In this document: positions 17,289-25,392 of the stretch, in pieces | How the letters are laid out: each line of letters begins with the position of its first letter | Numbering within the stretch: position 1 is the first letter of the stretch | The notes under the pieces: model-generated | The model's input: the letters and a program-made list of their open reading frames with translations, nothing else | Databases searched by the model: none | Told to the model about the DNA's origin: nothing | Position numbers and translations under genes: made by a program | Assembly (NCBI GenBank): GCA_902801585.1 | Contig: CADCIU010000020.1 | Span: forward strand, 1-43,620 | Direction of reading: 5' to 3' | DNA length: 43,620 nucleotides | Source of the DNA: an uncultured Lachnospiraceae bacterium | Lineage (GTDB): Bacteria; Bacillota_A; Clostridia; Lachnospirales; Lachnospiraceae

Positions 17289-17346
17289 AAGCGACCTCTG
17301 GGGTAGTTTGCGGACAGATGTCCACAAACTACCCCAGAGGTCGCTT
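17289..17346. repeat. Family-1 inverted pair, 28-bp arms
   Basis: Arms 17289-17316 and 17319-17346 are reverse complements with one mismatch, loop GA. Each ends in GGACA/TGTCC as at 3159-3210. Would form a strong hairpin downstream of fprA. Confidence 0.93.
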
Positions 17347-17370
17347 CACAAACTACCCCAGAGGTCGCTT
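17347..17370 (+). repeat. Family-1 repeat abutting the fprA stop codon
   Basis: CACAAACTACCCCAGAGGTC followed by GCTT, ending at the base before the TAA of fprA (17371-17373). Confidence 0.85.
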
Positions 17371-18576
17371 TTACAAATCCCCCGCAATGGCATCCGCCAA
17401 AGCGTCCATATCCGCAATATTCTGCTTTCCAAAGGAAGAAGCCATGGTGACACCTTCCTCCAGGACATGCATGCGCTTCATCTGGTCCAGGCACTCCCGG
17501 ATCAAGCTTCCGGACCGAATAGCCCAGGATCCATTCTCTATGACCGCCACAGTACGGTTCTGAACGTTGAGGGCCTTCATATCCATCAGGAAATTATGCA
17601 TGGGCGGGAAGATGCCCAGGTTGTAGGTCACGCAAGCCAGTACCAGATGAGAATACTTGAAGACATCCGAGATCAAGTAGGATACATGTGTACTGCTGAC
17701 GTCATAGAGGCGGGTATTGGTCACGCCTCTCTCGGCCAGTTTGAAGGCCAGAATCTCGGCCGCCTGCTCGGTATTGCCGTACATGGATCCGTAAACGATC
17801 ATGACGCCCTTTTCCTCGGGTTCATAGGTGGACCAGTGCATATATTTGTCCAAAATATAGCCGATGTCATCCGGATCTCTCCAAACAGGTCCGTGCAGAG
17901 GGCAGATATACTTGATGGGAAGTCCCAATGCCTTCTTGAGGAGTCTTTGGACAGGCGGTCCGTACTTGCCCACGATATTGGTCAGGTAACGGCGGGCATC
18001 ATCGATCCACTCGCCCCTGAAATCGAACTCATCCGAGAAGAGCTTGCCGTCCAGTGACCGGAAAGAGCCAAAAGCATCTGCCGAGAAGAGAACACCGTTT
18101 GTCGTGTCAAAAGAGACCATCGCCTCAGGCCAGTGGACCATGGGAGCATTGACGAAAGCCACCGTATGCGTCCCAAAACACCTCGTATCCCCTTCGCCTA
18201 CCTGGTCTATTTTGTCAGCGTCGATAGGAAAGCCGAACTGCTTTAGGATGGTCACCGCCTTAGGAGTCGTAATGATCTGCACGTCCGGCCACCGGAGCAG
18301 GACTTCCTCAATGCTGGCCGCGTGGTCCGGCTCCACATGGTTGATCACCATGAAGTCCAGCGGTCTCCCGTCCAACACAGCCTTTACGTTCTCGATAAAC
18401 TGCCTTCCTACAGCCCAGTCTGCCGTATCGAAAAGGACTGTCTTTTCGTCCAGCAGTACATAGGCATTGTAGGACACACCGTGATAGAGGGGATGGATGT
18501 TTTCAAACAGGGCCAGGCGCCTGTCATTGGCGCCCACCCAGTAAAGGTCATCTGTCACTTTTCTATAGTTATGCAT
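17371..18576 (-). CDS. fprA: Flavodiiron protein (A-type flavoprotein) FprA
   Basis: A 401-residue protein of standard length. The metallo-beta-lactamase-like domain carries the di-iron ligands HVEPDH (His80, Glu82, Asp84, His85), His148 in MVHWPE, Asp167 in SADAFGS and a later His in CPLHGPVW. The C-terminal flavodoxin domain has the FMN loop IVYGSMYGNTEQAA (about 259-272). It reduces O2 to water or NO to N2O in anaerobes, taking electrons from rubredoxin. ATG 18576 is preceded by GGAGG. The gene ahead on the same strand (66 bases away) ends in a rubredoxin domain, the expected donor, so the pair probably formed an O2/NO detoxification unit. Confidence 0.95.
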   Translation of the reverse strand: MHNYRKVTDDLYWVGANDRRLALFENIHPLYHGVSYNAYVLLDEKTVLFDTADWAVGRQFIENVKAVLDGRPLDFMVINHVEPDHAASIEEVLLRWPDVQIITTPKAVTILKQFGFPIDADKIDQVGEGDTRCFGTHTVAFVNAPMVHWPEAMVSFDTTNGVLFSADAFGSFRSLDGKLFSDEFDFRGEWIDDARRYLTNIVGKYGPPVQRLLKKALGLPIKYICPLHGPVWRDPDDIGYILDKYMHWSTYEPEEKGVMIVYGSMYGNTEQAAEILAFKLAERGVTNTRLYDVSSTHVSYLISDVFKYSHLVLACVTYNLGIFPPMHNFLMDMKALNVQNRTVAVIENGSWAIRSGSLIRECLDQMKRMHVLEEGVTMASSFGKQNIADMDALADAIAGDL

Positions 18577-18642
18577 ATGTTTACCTCCGCTTATCTTTAA
18601 ACAGTGAACGATCCGGAAACAGACGTGCCAAAGGCTATTTCC

Positions 18643-19671
18643 TTAAACCTCTATTTCGATAAAGGCGCGGACTCCCTCTCCGCAGTGAGGGCAAGTCCAG
18701 CCCTCCGGCAGGTCCTTGAAAGCGGTGCCGGGAGCGACCTCATTTGCCACATCGCCAAGGTCGGGATCATATTCAAAGCCGCATCCAAGGCAGACGCCCA
18801 GCTTTTTGGGCTTCTTCTCAACCTTTGGAAGTGCTCTCTTCATCTTGACCATAGGCGGCGCCGGCTTCTTCTCACCTGTATCCAGGGCTGCCGCAAGAAG
18901 CGGAAGGATTATCTTCACATCACCGACGATCCCGTAGTCACAATTTTTGAAGATGCGGGCATTCTTGTTGGTGTTGATGGCAACGATCGTGGAGGCGTCT
19001 TTGATGCCTTTAAGATGTTGGACGGCACCGGAGATCCCGCAGGCAAAATATAGATTACCCTTGAACTTCTGACCGGACATGCCCACATAGCGCTCCAAGG
19101 GAACATATTGAAGTGTCTCTGCCACAGGTCGGGAAGATCCGATGGCGGCACCGGCAGCTTTTGCCAGGTCTTCGATCAGCTTCATGTTCTCTATTTTGCC
19201 AATGCCCATGCCGGCTGAGACCACGCGCTCGGCTTCTGCGATGGGGGTATCGGCGGCAATGCCGACCGTAAAGTCATGACCGTCCTTTTTAAGAGCTTCC
19301 ACCAGAGCCGCCACAGCTTCTTCCGGGGAGCCCTTAAAGATCTGGCGCTTTCTGGGCCCTGTCTCACCGCCCGGGGCCTGCGCTGCCGCGGTGGCTGCGT
19401 TCTTCACTTTGGCTGCCTTACCCAGAATGGCCGCAGAAATGACGACTCTCTGAATCTCGTTGGTCCCTTCATAGATGGTAGTGATTTTGGCATCGCGGTA
19501 GAAGCGTTCTACCGGCATGCCCTTGAGGTAACCGGATCCGCCAAAAATCTGCAGGGCTTCGTTGGTCACTTCCAAAGCGATGTCGGAAGCATACATCTTG
19601 GCCATGGCTGCTTCCATGCCGTAGGGAGCGTGCGCCTGCTTGAGTTCTGCCGCGGAATAGACCAGGAGACA
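18643..19671 (-). pseudogene. Acyl-CoA dehydrogenase/EtfA/rubredoxin fusion, 5' truncated
   Basis: Three modules in one frame. First is the C-terminal end of an acyl-CoA dehydrogenase ([20 protein letters not shown] and [10 protein letters not shown]). Next is the FAD-binding domain of an electron-transfer flavoprotein alpha subunit ([13 protein letters not shown], then [12 protein letters not shown] and DYGIVGD). Last is a complete rubredoxin ([10 protein letters not shown]...CPHCG). Acyl-CoA dehydrogenase homology continues upstream of the first Met ([11 protein letters not shown]) and stops at about 19671, exactly at a family-1 cluster. About two thirds of the dehydrogenase, including its substrate site, is therefore gone. 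An in-frame ATG at 19617 could still yield 324 residues with an intact rubredoxin. Downstream fprA suggests the complete protein passed electrons from acyl-CoA or Etf via rubredoxin to FprA. Confidence 0.88.
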
Positions 19672-19743
19672 AGCGACCCCAGAGGTCGACGTCGCCGAGG
19701 TCGAGGTCGCTCAGGAACAAACTACCCCAGAGGTCGAGGTCGC
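19672..19743 (+). repeat. Family-1 cluster at the junction of two damaged genes
   Basis: Two cores (GCGACCCCAGAGGTCGACG and ACAAACTACCCCAGAGGTCG), then GAGGTCG tandem fragments. One side is the broken acyl-CoA dehydrogenase; the other is the 3' end of the alpha/beta hydrolase, whose last codons lie in the repeat. Confidence 0.9.
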
Positions 19744-20601
19744 TAACGCCTCCACAATCTTGCAGAATCTTCTTGGCCTCTCTTTAACCGACCAATGTTT
19801 GCACCCCTTAAACACCTCCACCCGACTATTCGGATTCTCCGCGGCCGCACTGTAAACATCGCTTATAGGGACAAGCGGGTCCTTATCACCGATAATGTAG
19901 ATGACCGGCATTTTCAGGTTCTTTAGTTTGTCCTTGTAATACGGTTTTGCCCGATATTGATCCGCTGAACTCCGCTGGAAGTTGAGCATCGACTTTCCGG
20001 CCATATCTCCGGTACAGGACTGCATCACTTCATCGACCAACGCGTCTGTGATCAGTTTCCTGTTTCCGATCAAAGCATATTCTATTGACCACCGTGCCAG
20101 CCATCTGTATTTTGCACACCACCGATACTGCGTCAAAGTCAGATCCGTCCGGTTCACATACCAATAGCTGAAGCGGTGGAAAGGCATTTTTTCCGAAAGC
20201 CCCCAGGAATCAACCGGTACAAGGGCCTTCACTTTTTCCGGATAGCGCAAGGCATAACCAATGGCAACAGAGCCGCCCATCGATAATCCGGCCAGAGTAA
20301 AATCAGTAAGGTCGTAGTGCGCAACGACACTTTTTACACAAGCAATGTGCGTGTCGTAAAACCGTTCCCCAACCAGCTGATCCGCACGATCGCTGTGACC
20401 ATATCCCAAAAAATCAAATGCATATACTGAGAAATCATCTGTCAAAATATCAAACACTTCTTTCCAGGACAGCATTGTACTGTCGCAGCCTGCGCCATGC
20501 AGCAGTAAGAGGGTTTTCTTTCCGGATCCCTTCTTATAAGCTGCAATGTTTCCATATTCTGTGTTAATGATTTCCTTCGTGATCAGTTTGGATAAGTGCA
20601 T
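19711..20601 (-). CDS. Alpha/beta hydrolase with repeat-encoded C-terminus
   Basis: A 296-residue cytoplasmic hydrolase. The oxyanion-hole segment is LLLLHGAGCDST (31-42), nucleophile Ser107 in GLSMGGS, acid Asp in IGDKDPLVP and His in GCKHWSVKERP: a complete catalytic triad. ATG 20601 follows AAGGAGG at 5 bases. Homology-like sequence ends at about KIVEALA; the last residues (TSTSGVVCS) and the stop are encoded by the family-1 repeat at 19711-19743. The protein may still fold because the core is complete. Substrate unknown; an esterase, lipase or C-C hydrolase is possible. Confidence 0.88.
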   Translation of the reverse strand: MHLSKLITKEIINTEYGNIAAYKKGSGKKTLLLLHGAGCDSTMLSWKEVFDILTDDFSVYAFDFLGYGHSDRADQLVGERFYDTHIACVKSVVAHYDLTDFTLAGLSMGGSVAIGYALRYPEKVKALVPVDSWGLSEKMPFHRFSYWYVNRTDLTLTQYRWCAKYRWLARWSIEYALIGNRKLITDALVDEVMQSCTGDMAGKSMLNFQRSSADQYRAKPYYKDKLKNLKMPVIYIIGDKDPLVPISDVYSAAAENPNSRVEVFKGCKHWSVKERPRRFCKIVEALATSTSGVVCS

Positions 20602-20630
20602 AAAACCTCCTTAATCCGCCAGTCGAAAAT

Positions 20631-20802
20631 GGCCTCGACCTCTGGGGTAGTTTTGGCTTATGACCTTGACCTCACCTTGACCTCTGGGGTAGTTTTGGCT
20701 AGCGGAACAAACCACCCCAGAGGTCATTGGAAGAGGTCATTGGATGCCCAGAGGTCATTGGATGCGACCTCAAACAAACCACCCCAGAGGTCGTTGTGGA
20801 TG
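20631..20802. repeat. Family-1 repeat cluster, mixed orientation (4 full)
   Basis: Two minus copies (GACCTCTGGGGTAGTTTTGG) followed by two plus copies (ACAAACCACCCCAGAGGTC). Between the plus copies are truncated AGAGGTCATTGGATG units, a local tandem of the flank. Fills the gap between the hydrolase and the HIRAN gene. Confidence 0.9.
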
Positions 20803-20806
20803 TGGA

Positions 20807-21796
20807 TTACAGCTCCGATCTGTCCATACGCCGATACAGCTCCCATGTCCGCCTGCAGCATCGTTCTGCATGCGAGTCTCCATGCACATGGATTCTTAAT
20901 TTTCTGATAAGGCTGTCGAGTCTGTAAGATGATTCCTCCGGCAGATGGTTTTCCGCCATTTGCTCGGTGTCGATGATCAGGTTCGACAATGGTTTCCCGA
21001 GAAGGACGCCGTATGCCACTTCCAGTGCTCTTCTCAGTTTTCCGTTTATACCATGAGAGACAATCGGAAGGAATCCTATGAAGTCGCTGAACTCCCCCAG
21101 AGCCTTTCTTTCAGCCGCCCTGCTGCGGTATTTTGACTCATCTTCTACCTCAGAGGAGTCCTCTCTCCGGCGTTTCATGAAGATGCGTTTATCAAGAAGC
21201 CCTCTCTCTTCCCCATTGATCACCTTGATCGCACAGAGCCTCCGAATCCTGTCAGGCTCGTCTTCTGAAAGCCATAAAGACACCACCGCATAAGAGCCAT
21301 CGCTGCCGTGTCGCGGTATTTTTGTCATATCATCCAAAACAGTGACCTCTCTCATATACAGATCAACCGTTATTGTCACCGGAATCTCAACGCCAGATTC
21401 CAGCATCTGCTTCGGGTATTTCCGGATGTACATGTATTCCTCCTGCGAAGCATTCGGGATCACGCCATAGAACACTTTTCCGTGGTCCATAAGCGCACTC
21501 ATCACAAGATTCTCGCGACGGGGAATGTAGCCGAGTTTCCTGCCTTGTGCATCCACCGCCATGACGGCCTGCGCATCGTACTCGTTGTTCGGCTCCCGCA
21601 GAAATGAAATTCTGTCGCCGGGTTTCAGATCATTGATGAGCTCCATCGCTCCTCCCTGAAATCGCATACCGACAATCGACTGCCTGCCAATGTAGATTTC
21701 TTTGGAAAATGGCGATGGCATCTCATCACTGCCGTGCAGCAGTGCGGACAAATCGCTGTTTGAAATCCCGGGAAGATTGGGCTTTCTGTCACTCAT
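20807..21796 (-). CDS. HIRAN-domain protein
   Basis: A 329-residue protein. Residues about 33-110 match the HIRAN domain (IYIGRQSIVGMRFQGG, then PGDRISFLREPNNEYDAQAVMA and GRKLGYIPRREN), a beta-barrel that binds 3' ends of single-stranded DNA in HLTF/Rad5-type proteins and occurs alone in bacteria. The C-terminal 200 residues are not recognised and hold a basic acidic-mixed segment (FMKRRREDSSEVEDESKYRSR). ATG 21796 follows GAGGGAAAG. It is 18 bases downstream of the J-domain gene, so the two are probably an operon. A role in DNA repair or handling damaged ends is an inference from the domain. Confidence 0.88.
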   Translation of the reverse strand: MSDRKPNLPGISNSDLSALLHGSDEMPSPFSKEIYIGRQSIVGMRFQGGAMELINDLKPGDRISFLREPNNEYDAQAVMAVDAQGRKLGYIPRRENLVMSALMDHGKVFYGVIPNASQEEYMYIRKYPKQMLESGVEIPVTITVDLYMREVTVLDDMTKIPRHGSDGSYAVVSLWLSEDEPDRIRRLCAIKVINGEERGLLDKRIFMKRRREDSSEVEDESKYRSRAAERKALGEFSDFIGFLPIVSHGINGKLRRALEVAYGVLLGKPLSNLIIDTEQMAENHLPEESSYRLDSLIRKLRIHVHGDSHAERCCRRTWELYRRMDRSEL

Positions 21797-21814
21797 TTAC
21801 TTTCCCTCTTTTTT

Positions 21815-22882
21815 TTATCTTGTTTTTGTTTGTTTATCCTGGCTCTGTTCGTTTATCCGACGCTTGAGCTCTGTGATAAACTCGTCAACTTTATCAAGCA
21901 TAGCTCTCACTTCCGTCAGACGGTCCACCAGCTCCCGGTGCTTCAGCTCCAATGCTTTGTCATTATCCAATAGTGCTTTGATCGTATATGGGAACGATGT
22001 CTTGATTTGATGGATCTCTTTCTCAAGTGCCGTGCATCGCTTCCGCAGTTTCTTAATAAGTTCCCTCAGTCGCGCTCTTCCTTCTTCTGTATCTTCGAAT
22101 GACTCTTCGAGCTGTTCAGTTCCGGAAAGCTCCTCCCAGATTCTCCGCATCTCTTCGAGGTCACCCGCTCTGTATGCTTTGTTGGCGCGGTTCAGCAGGT
22201 CCTTTTCTCTGTCTGTCGGATTCGGATGGACATCCGGGTGAAGGCGCTTTACGATCTGCCGGTACAGACGCTTGAGTTCGTGGATGGGGTCTTCGTTTTC
22301 GGCTTCGTTATTGTTTTGGCTTTCATCTTGACTTTCTATGGCGCCGATTCGTTTGTGGATCTCTTCTTCTGTTTCAATCCCTTTCGCGGAAGAGGTTTTC
22401 GTTTTATGATCTTTACTGTTTACAGAATCGGCTTCTTCTGATCCTACCGTTTGTTCTGCTCGGTCTGCCTTTTTCCTGTTCCTGCTCTCCTGCTCGTGCC
22501 TGGACCACTGTGTTTCATTCTCCCAGTGTTCGCGAAACCTGCGGGCTTCTTCCGCTTTTTTCTTCAAATCCTCTTCATAAGCGCGGAACTCCTCGTGTGC
22601 TTTCTTTTCAGCCTCCTTCATGGAGGGCTTCTCCTGCCGGTTGAGCTGCGCCTGCAGGATCTCGATGACCCTCTGCTTTTCTTTTAGATACATCTGAGCG
22701 GCAAGAAGTTCGCGCTCGACAGAGGCTATATTTTCATCATATTTTGCCTGAAGCGCCGGACAGATATGGTAGAGCAGGTCATCGCGCTCTGCGGTCAGTT
22801 CAATGACTCGTGTGCGGAGCTTCTTCACTGCTTCAAGGAGCTTCTCATATTCAGATTGGATTGGAATGATTGTTTCTGCCAT
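21815..22882 (-). CDS. Coiled-coil protein with internal J (DnaJ) domain
   Basis: A 355-residue, highly charged protein. Residues 1-130 are coiled coil (EYEKLLEAVKKLRTRVIELTAERDDL and more), followed by an Arg/Glu/Lys linker. A J domain sits at about 205-260 (LYRQIVKRLHPDVHPNPTDREKDLLNRANKAY) with the HPD motif that stimulates Hsp70. A second coiled coil fills the rest to a basic tail. It is expected to recruit DnaK to a partner, possibly the HIRAN protein encoded 18 bases downstream. The ATG at 22882 has no ordinary ribosome site: the nearest purine-rich tract, GAGGTCG, is the end of a family-1 repeat that reaches to within 6 bases of the start codon. Confidence 0.88.
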   Translation of the reverse strand: MAETIIPIQSEYEKLLEAVKKLRTRVIELTAERDDLLYHICPALQAKYDENIASVERELLAAQMYLKEKQRVIEILQAQLNRQEKPSMKEAEKKAHEEFRAYEEDLKKKAEEARRFREHWENETQWSRHEQESRNRKKADRAEQTVGSEEADSVNSKDHKTKTSSAKGIETEEEIHKRIGAIESQDESQNNNEAENEDPIHELKRLYRQIVKRLHPDVHPNPTDREKDLLNRANKAYRAGDLEEMRRIWEELSGTEQLEESFEDTEEGRARLRELIKKLRKRCTALEKEIHQIKTSFPYTIKALLDNDKALELKHRELVDRLTEVRAMLDKVDEFITELKRRINEQSQDKQTKTR

Positions 22883-22887
22883 GGATT

Positions 22888-23001
22888 GCGACCTCGACCT
22901 CTGGCGACCTCGACCTCTGGGGGGCGACCTCGACCTCTGGGGTAGTTTGTTTACGCCTCGGAAGATCGACCTCTGGGGTATCTTGTTTGTGGGGTATCTT
23001 G
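22888..23001 (-). repeat. Family-1 repeat cluster (3 full, 2 partial)
   Basis: Minus-orientation GCGACCTCGACCTCTGGGG units, then ATCGACCTCTGGGGTATCTTG and a partial GGGGTATCTTG. It forms the leader of the J-domain gene on one side and borders the YhfC promoter on the other. Confidence 0.9.
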
Positions 23002-23028
23002 TTATTTATAGTATACGATTTATACTAT
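22984..23028 (+). promoter_or_regulatory. Candidate promoter and dyad operator of the YhfC gene
   Basis: TTGTTT (22984-22989), 17 bases, TTATAG; or TTGTTA (22999-23004), 16 bases, TATACT. Both -35 candidates are repeat tails. The -10 region is an exact dyad ATAGTATA-CGATT-TATACTAT (23008-23028), a likely repressor site. Confidence 0.5.
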
Positions 23029-23139
23029 ATGTATTGCGAAAAGTTTTATTCCAAAAGGCTTATTAATGCTCGCCGCCTGTAAGGACAAGAGACTCTCAAC
23101 CGGGTTATATCCCGCATTATCAAAGACTAAGGAGACCTC

Positions 23140-23931
23140 ATGAACGAATCCGTCCCCGTATTATCTATTGCCTTTATGTTTCTTTCCTGCACGATCAGCT
23201 TTGGGGTTCCTTTCGCGCTTCTCCTCTACCTCCGTATTGTCAAAAAAGCTGATATTTATCCATTTTTTGCCGGATGTACTGTAATGCTGCTCTTCGCTTT
23301 CATTTTGGAGTCAGGTGCACACAGGATTGTATTATCCTTACCGGCAGGATCAGTCATCAAAGGCAGTATATGGCTGTACGCACTCTACGGGGGCTTCATG
23401 GCAGGTCTCTTCGAAGAGACAGGACGCTATTTAGCATTCAGCTTCGCCTTGAAAAAGTATCGTGCCAAAAACGTGAACGCCCTCATGTATGGCGCAGGCC
23501 ATGGCGGATTCGAGGCAGTAGTTGTTGTCGGTCTTACCATGATTAACAATATCGTCTGGTCTTTTATGATCAGAAGCGGCCGCATCGCAGAGCTGACCGA
23601 ATCCCTGTCCGGGGACCAGCTGACACTGGCGCAGCAGTCTATCGGGCTTGTAATTGCAACACCTTCCTACCAGTTCCTGCTGGGCGGCATCGAGAGACTC
23701 TTTGCCATCTTTCTGCAGATCTCGCTGTCCGTGCTCGTTTGGTTCGCCGTTAAGTGGGAAGGCAAGCTGTATCTCTACCCTGCAGCCATCTTGATCCACT
23801 TCGCTGTAGACGCTACCGCTGCTCTGCTGTCGGGCCTGCATGTAAACCTGTTTATCATCGAGGCTGTGATTGCTGTTTTCACTGCTGCTGTCGCACTCTT
23901 TGCCAGGCGCTTGTGGCGGGAGACGATGTAG
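23140..23931 (+). CDS. YhfC-family intramembrane metalloprotease-like protein
   Basis: A 263-residue membrane protein with about seven predicted transmembrane segments. It holds the YhfC/CPBP-type motifs FEETGRYLAF (about 91-100), GAGHGGFEA (about 113-121) and IHFAVD near 230. The Glu-Glu and two His positions are those proposed as metal ligands in CAAX-protease-like families. ATG follows AAGGAG at 7 bases. It is a single-gene unit divergent from the J-domain gene, with a dyad operator upstream. The physiological substrate is unknown; relatives are linked to prenyl-peptide processing or bacteriocin immunity. Confidence 0.88.
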   Translation: MNESVPVLSIAFMFLSCTISFGVPFALLLYLRIVKKADIYPFFAGCTVMLLFAFILESGAHRIVLSLPAGSVIKGSIWLYALYGGFMAGLFEETGRYLAFSFALKKYRAKNVNALMYGAGHGGFEAVVVVGLTMINNIVWSFMIRSGRIAELTESLSGDQLTLAQQSIGLVIATPSYQFLLGGIERLFAIFLQISLSVLVWFAVKWEGKLYLYPAAILIHFAVDATAALLSGLHVNLFIIEAVIAVFTAAVALFARRLWRETM

Positions 23932-23938
23932 CCGGCGA

Positions 23939-24019
23939 AAATCGACCTCTGGGGTTGCAAGGAAGGCAAGGCGAAATCGACCTCTGGCGAAATCGACCTC
24001 TGGGGTTGTGGGGTTGGGC
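23939..24019 (-). repeat. Family-1 repeat cluster downstream of the YhfC gene
   Basis: Minus-orientation GAAATCGACCTCTGGGGTTG copies (two full, one cut to CCTCTGGC). The GTAG of the consensus is replaced by GTTG throughout this cluster. Confidence 0.9.
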
Positions 24020-24076
24020 GGTGAAATCGACCTCTGGGGTTGTATGAACCATACAACCCCAGAGGTCGATTTCACC
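24020..24076. repeat. Family-1 inverted pair, perfect 27-bp arms
   Basis: Arms 24020-24046 and 24050-24076 are exact reverse complements with loop AAC. Each is GGTGAAATCGACCTCTGGGG followed by TTGTATG. Nearest large palindrome to the RAYT gene (about 400 bases upstream of its start). Confidence 0.96.
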
Positions 24077-24479
24077 ACCACGTCACCTTGCACTCCCCCA
24101 CCATGTGTGATAACATACAGCCATCTAATTCTGCGCTGTTTTCACTTCTCAGCTAGTGCAGGATTTCCTAGTTGCTTTTGGAATACTAACGATCATATTG
24201 TCTCAGCACCTCTGCTAATCGTCTGCAGAACTCTCTGCAAAGCACCCAATCCTCATATTAAACGCAACAAGTCGTACTAAATCACCATTTAGAAAGTGCC
24301 ATCAGCATCCTTGATGTCAACAAGCCATCCAAATAGCCTTTAGCATTTCTGCACCGGTTTCATGTACATACTGTCTACAATGACTTTTGCCAAAACAGCA
24401 ACAAAAGTTATTTGATTACATAAAGGTTTCAAATCAATTCATCATTTCACCAAAAGAAAGGTCAAATAAGGTCAAGTCT
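24077..24479. other. AT-rich intergenic DNA upstream of the RAYT gene
   Basis: About 400 bases with no supported gene, no repeat core and no clear promoter. Composition is more A/T-rich than the neighbourhood, like the RAYT gene. An in-frame extension of the RAYT frame back to 24387 exists but lacks a ribosome site. Confidence 0.5.
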
Positions 24480-25256
24480 ATGCCAACCTTACCGCGCAAA
24501 ATCAGCTCTCTTGGGATTTATCATGTTATTTATCGTGGCGTTAACAAGCAGAGAATATTTGAAGACGACGATGATTACGGCAAGTTTTTGACGGTTCTTC
24601 GTAAATTTCGGTCCAAATGCGATTATAAGATTCTCGGATACTGTCTGATGTCCAATCATATTCATCTAATCATTAAAACAGGGAAAATGTCCCTGGGACG
24701 AATCTTTCAGCATATTGCACCCAGCTTCGTTTACTGGTACAACAAAAAATACGCGCGCGTAGGATGTCTCTTTCAGTCCCGCTTCAAAAGCACGCCGATC
24801 AACAGCGAGAATCAGCTTCTTATTGTTACCAGGTATGTCCACCAAAATCCAGTTAAGGCTTCAATCTGCAAACGTCCCGGCCAATATAAATACAGCAGTT
24901 TTATGAACTATTTTGACAACGATCTGATAGATAACTCTTTCGTAAGGTCGATCGTCAGCTGTGACGATTTTTACAGCTTTAATTGCATAAAAAACGACGA
25001 TCATTGTATGGATATCGACGACGAAAAACCGCGTATGAATGACTCACGCGCTGCAAAGATCATGCATAAGCTATCAGGCTGCAAGAATGTGACAGAATTT
25101 CAAGCTCTCGCCGTAAAAGTGAGAGATGAGATGCTTCGCAGAATGAGGAAGGCAGGGATTTCGATCAGTCAGTCCAGCCGGATCACCGGTATTTCATATG
25201 GCGTCGTCAGAAAAGCTACAGCATCTGTCGGAGGCATGAGTGGGCCCTCATCCTGA
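24480..25256 (+). CDS. REP-associated tyrosine transposase (RAYT, Y1/HUH family)
   Basis: The start is the ATG at 24480 (MPTLPRKISSLGIYHVIYRG), the typical RAYT opening; the codons before it are not family-like. In this 258-residue frame the HUH metal motif is His60-Ile-His62 in SNHIHLII and the catalytic tyrosine is probably Tyr119 in RYVHQNPVKA. The family segment CLFQSRFKS precedes it. The C-terminus (about 190-255) holds a helix-turn-helix-like SSRITGISYGVVRKA. RAYTs are single-copy, immobile-looking relatives of IS200/IS605 transposases that nick and join single-stranded REP palindromes. No IS ends surround it; family-1 repeats lie on both sides. Its A/T-richer composition suggests separate ancestry from its neighbours. 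Confidence 0.93.
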   Translation: MPTLPRKISSLGIYHVIYRGVNKQRIFEDDDDYGKFLTVLRKFRSKCDYKILGYCLMSNHIHLIIKTGKMSLGRIFQHIAPSFVYWYNKKYARVGCLFQSRFKSTPINSENQLLIVTRYVHQNPVKASICKRPGQYKYSSFMNYFDNDLIDNSFVRSIVSCDDFYSFNCIKNDDHCMDIDDEKPRMNDSRAAKIMHKLSGCKNVTEFQALAVKVRDEMLRRMRKAGISISQSSRITGISYGVVRKATASVGGMSGPSS

Positions 25257-25270
25257 TAGAGTGAGAAAAA

Positions 25271-25293
25271 AACGACCTCTGGGGTGGTTTGTC
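25271..25293 (-). repeat. Family-1 repeat directly downstream of the RAYT gene
   Basis: ACGACCTCTGGGGTGGTTTG, 15 bases after the RAYT stop. With 24020-24076 it brackets the transposase. Confidence 0.9.
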
Positions 25294-25392
25294 TTATTGC
25301 TTAAGCTGTTAGAATAATCGGGCAATCGGTCTAGCCAACGACCTCTTGGACTTCCCATCCGACCCCCAGTCTGCTAGCCAGCCCTCATTCGA

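Noticed and set aside
24077..24479. Possible decayed transposase upstream of the RAYT gene
   Set aside because: Translations in all frames are full of stops and show no motif I can name.
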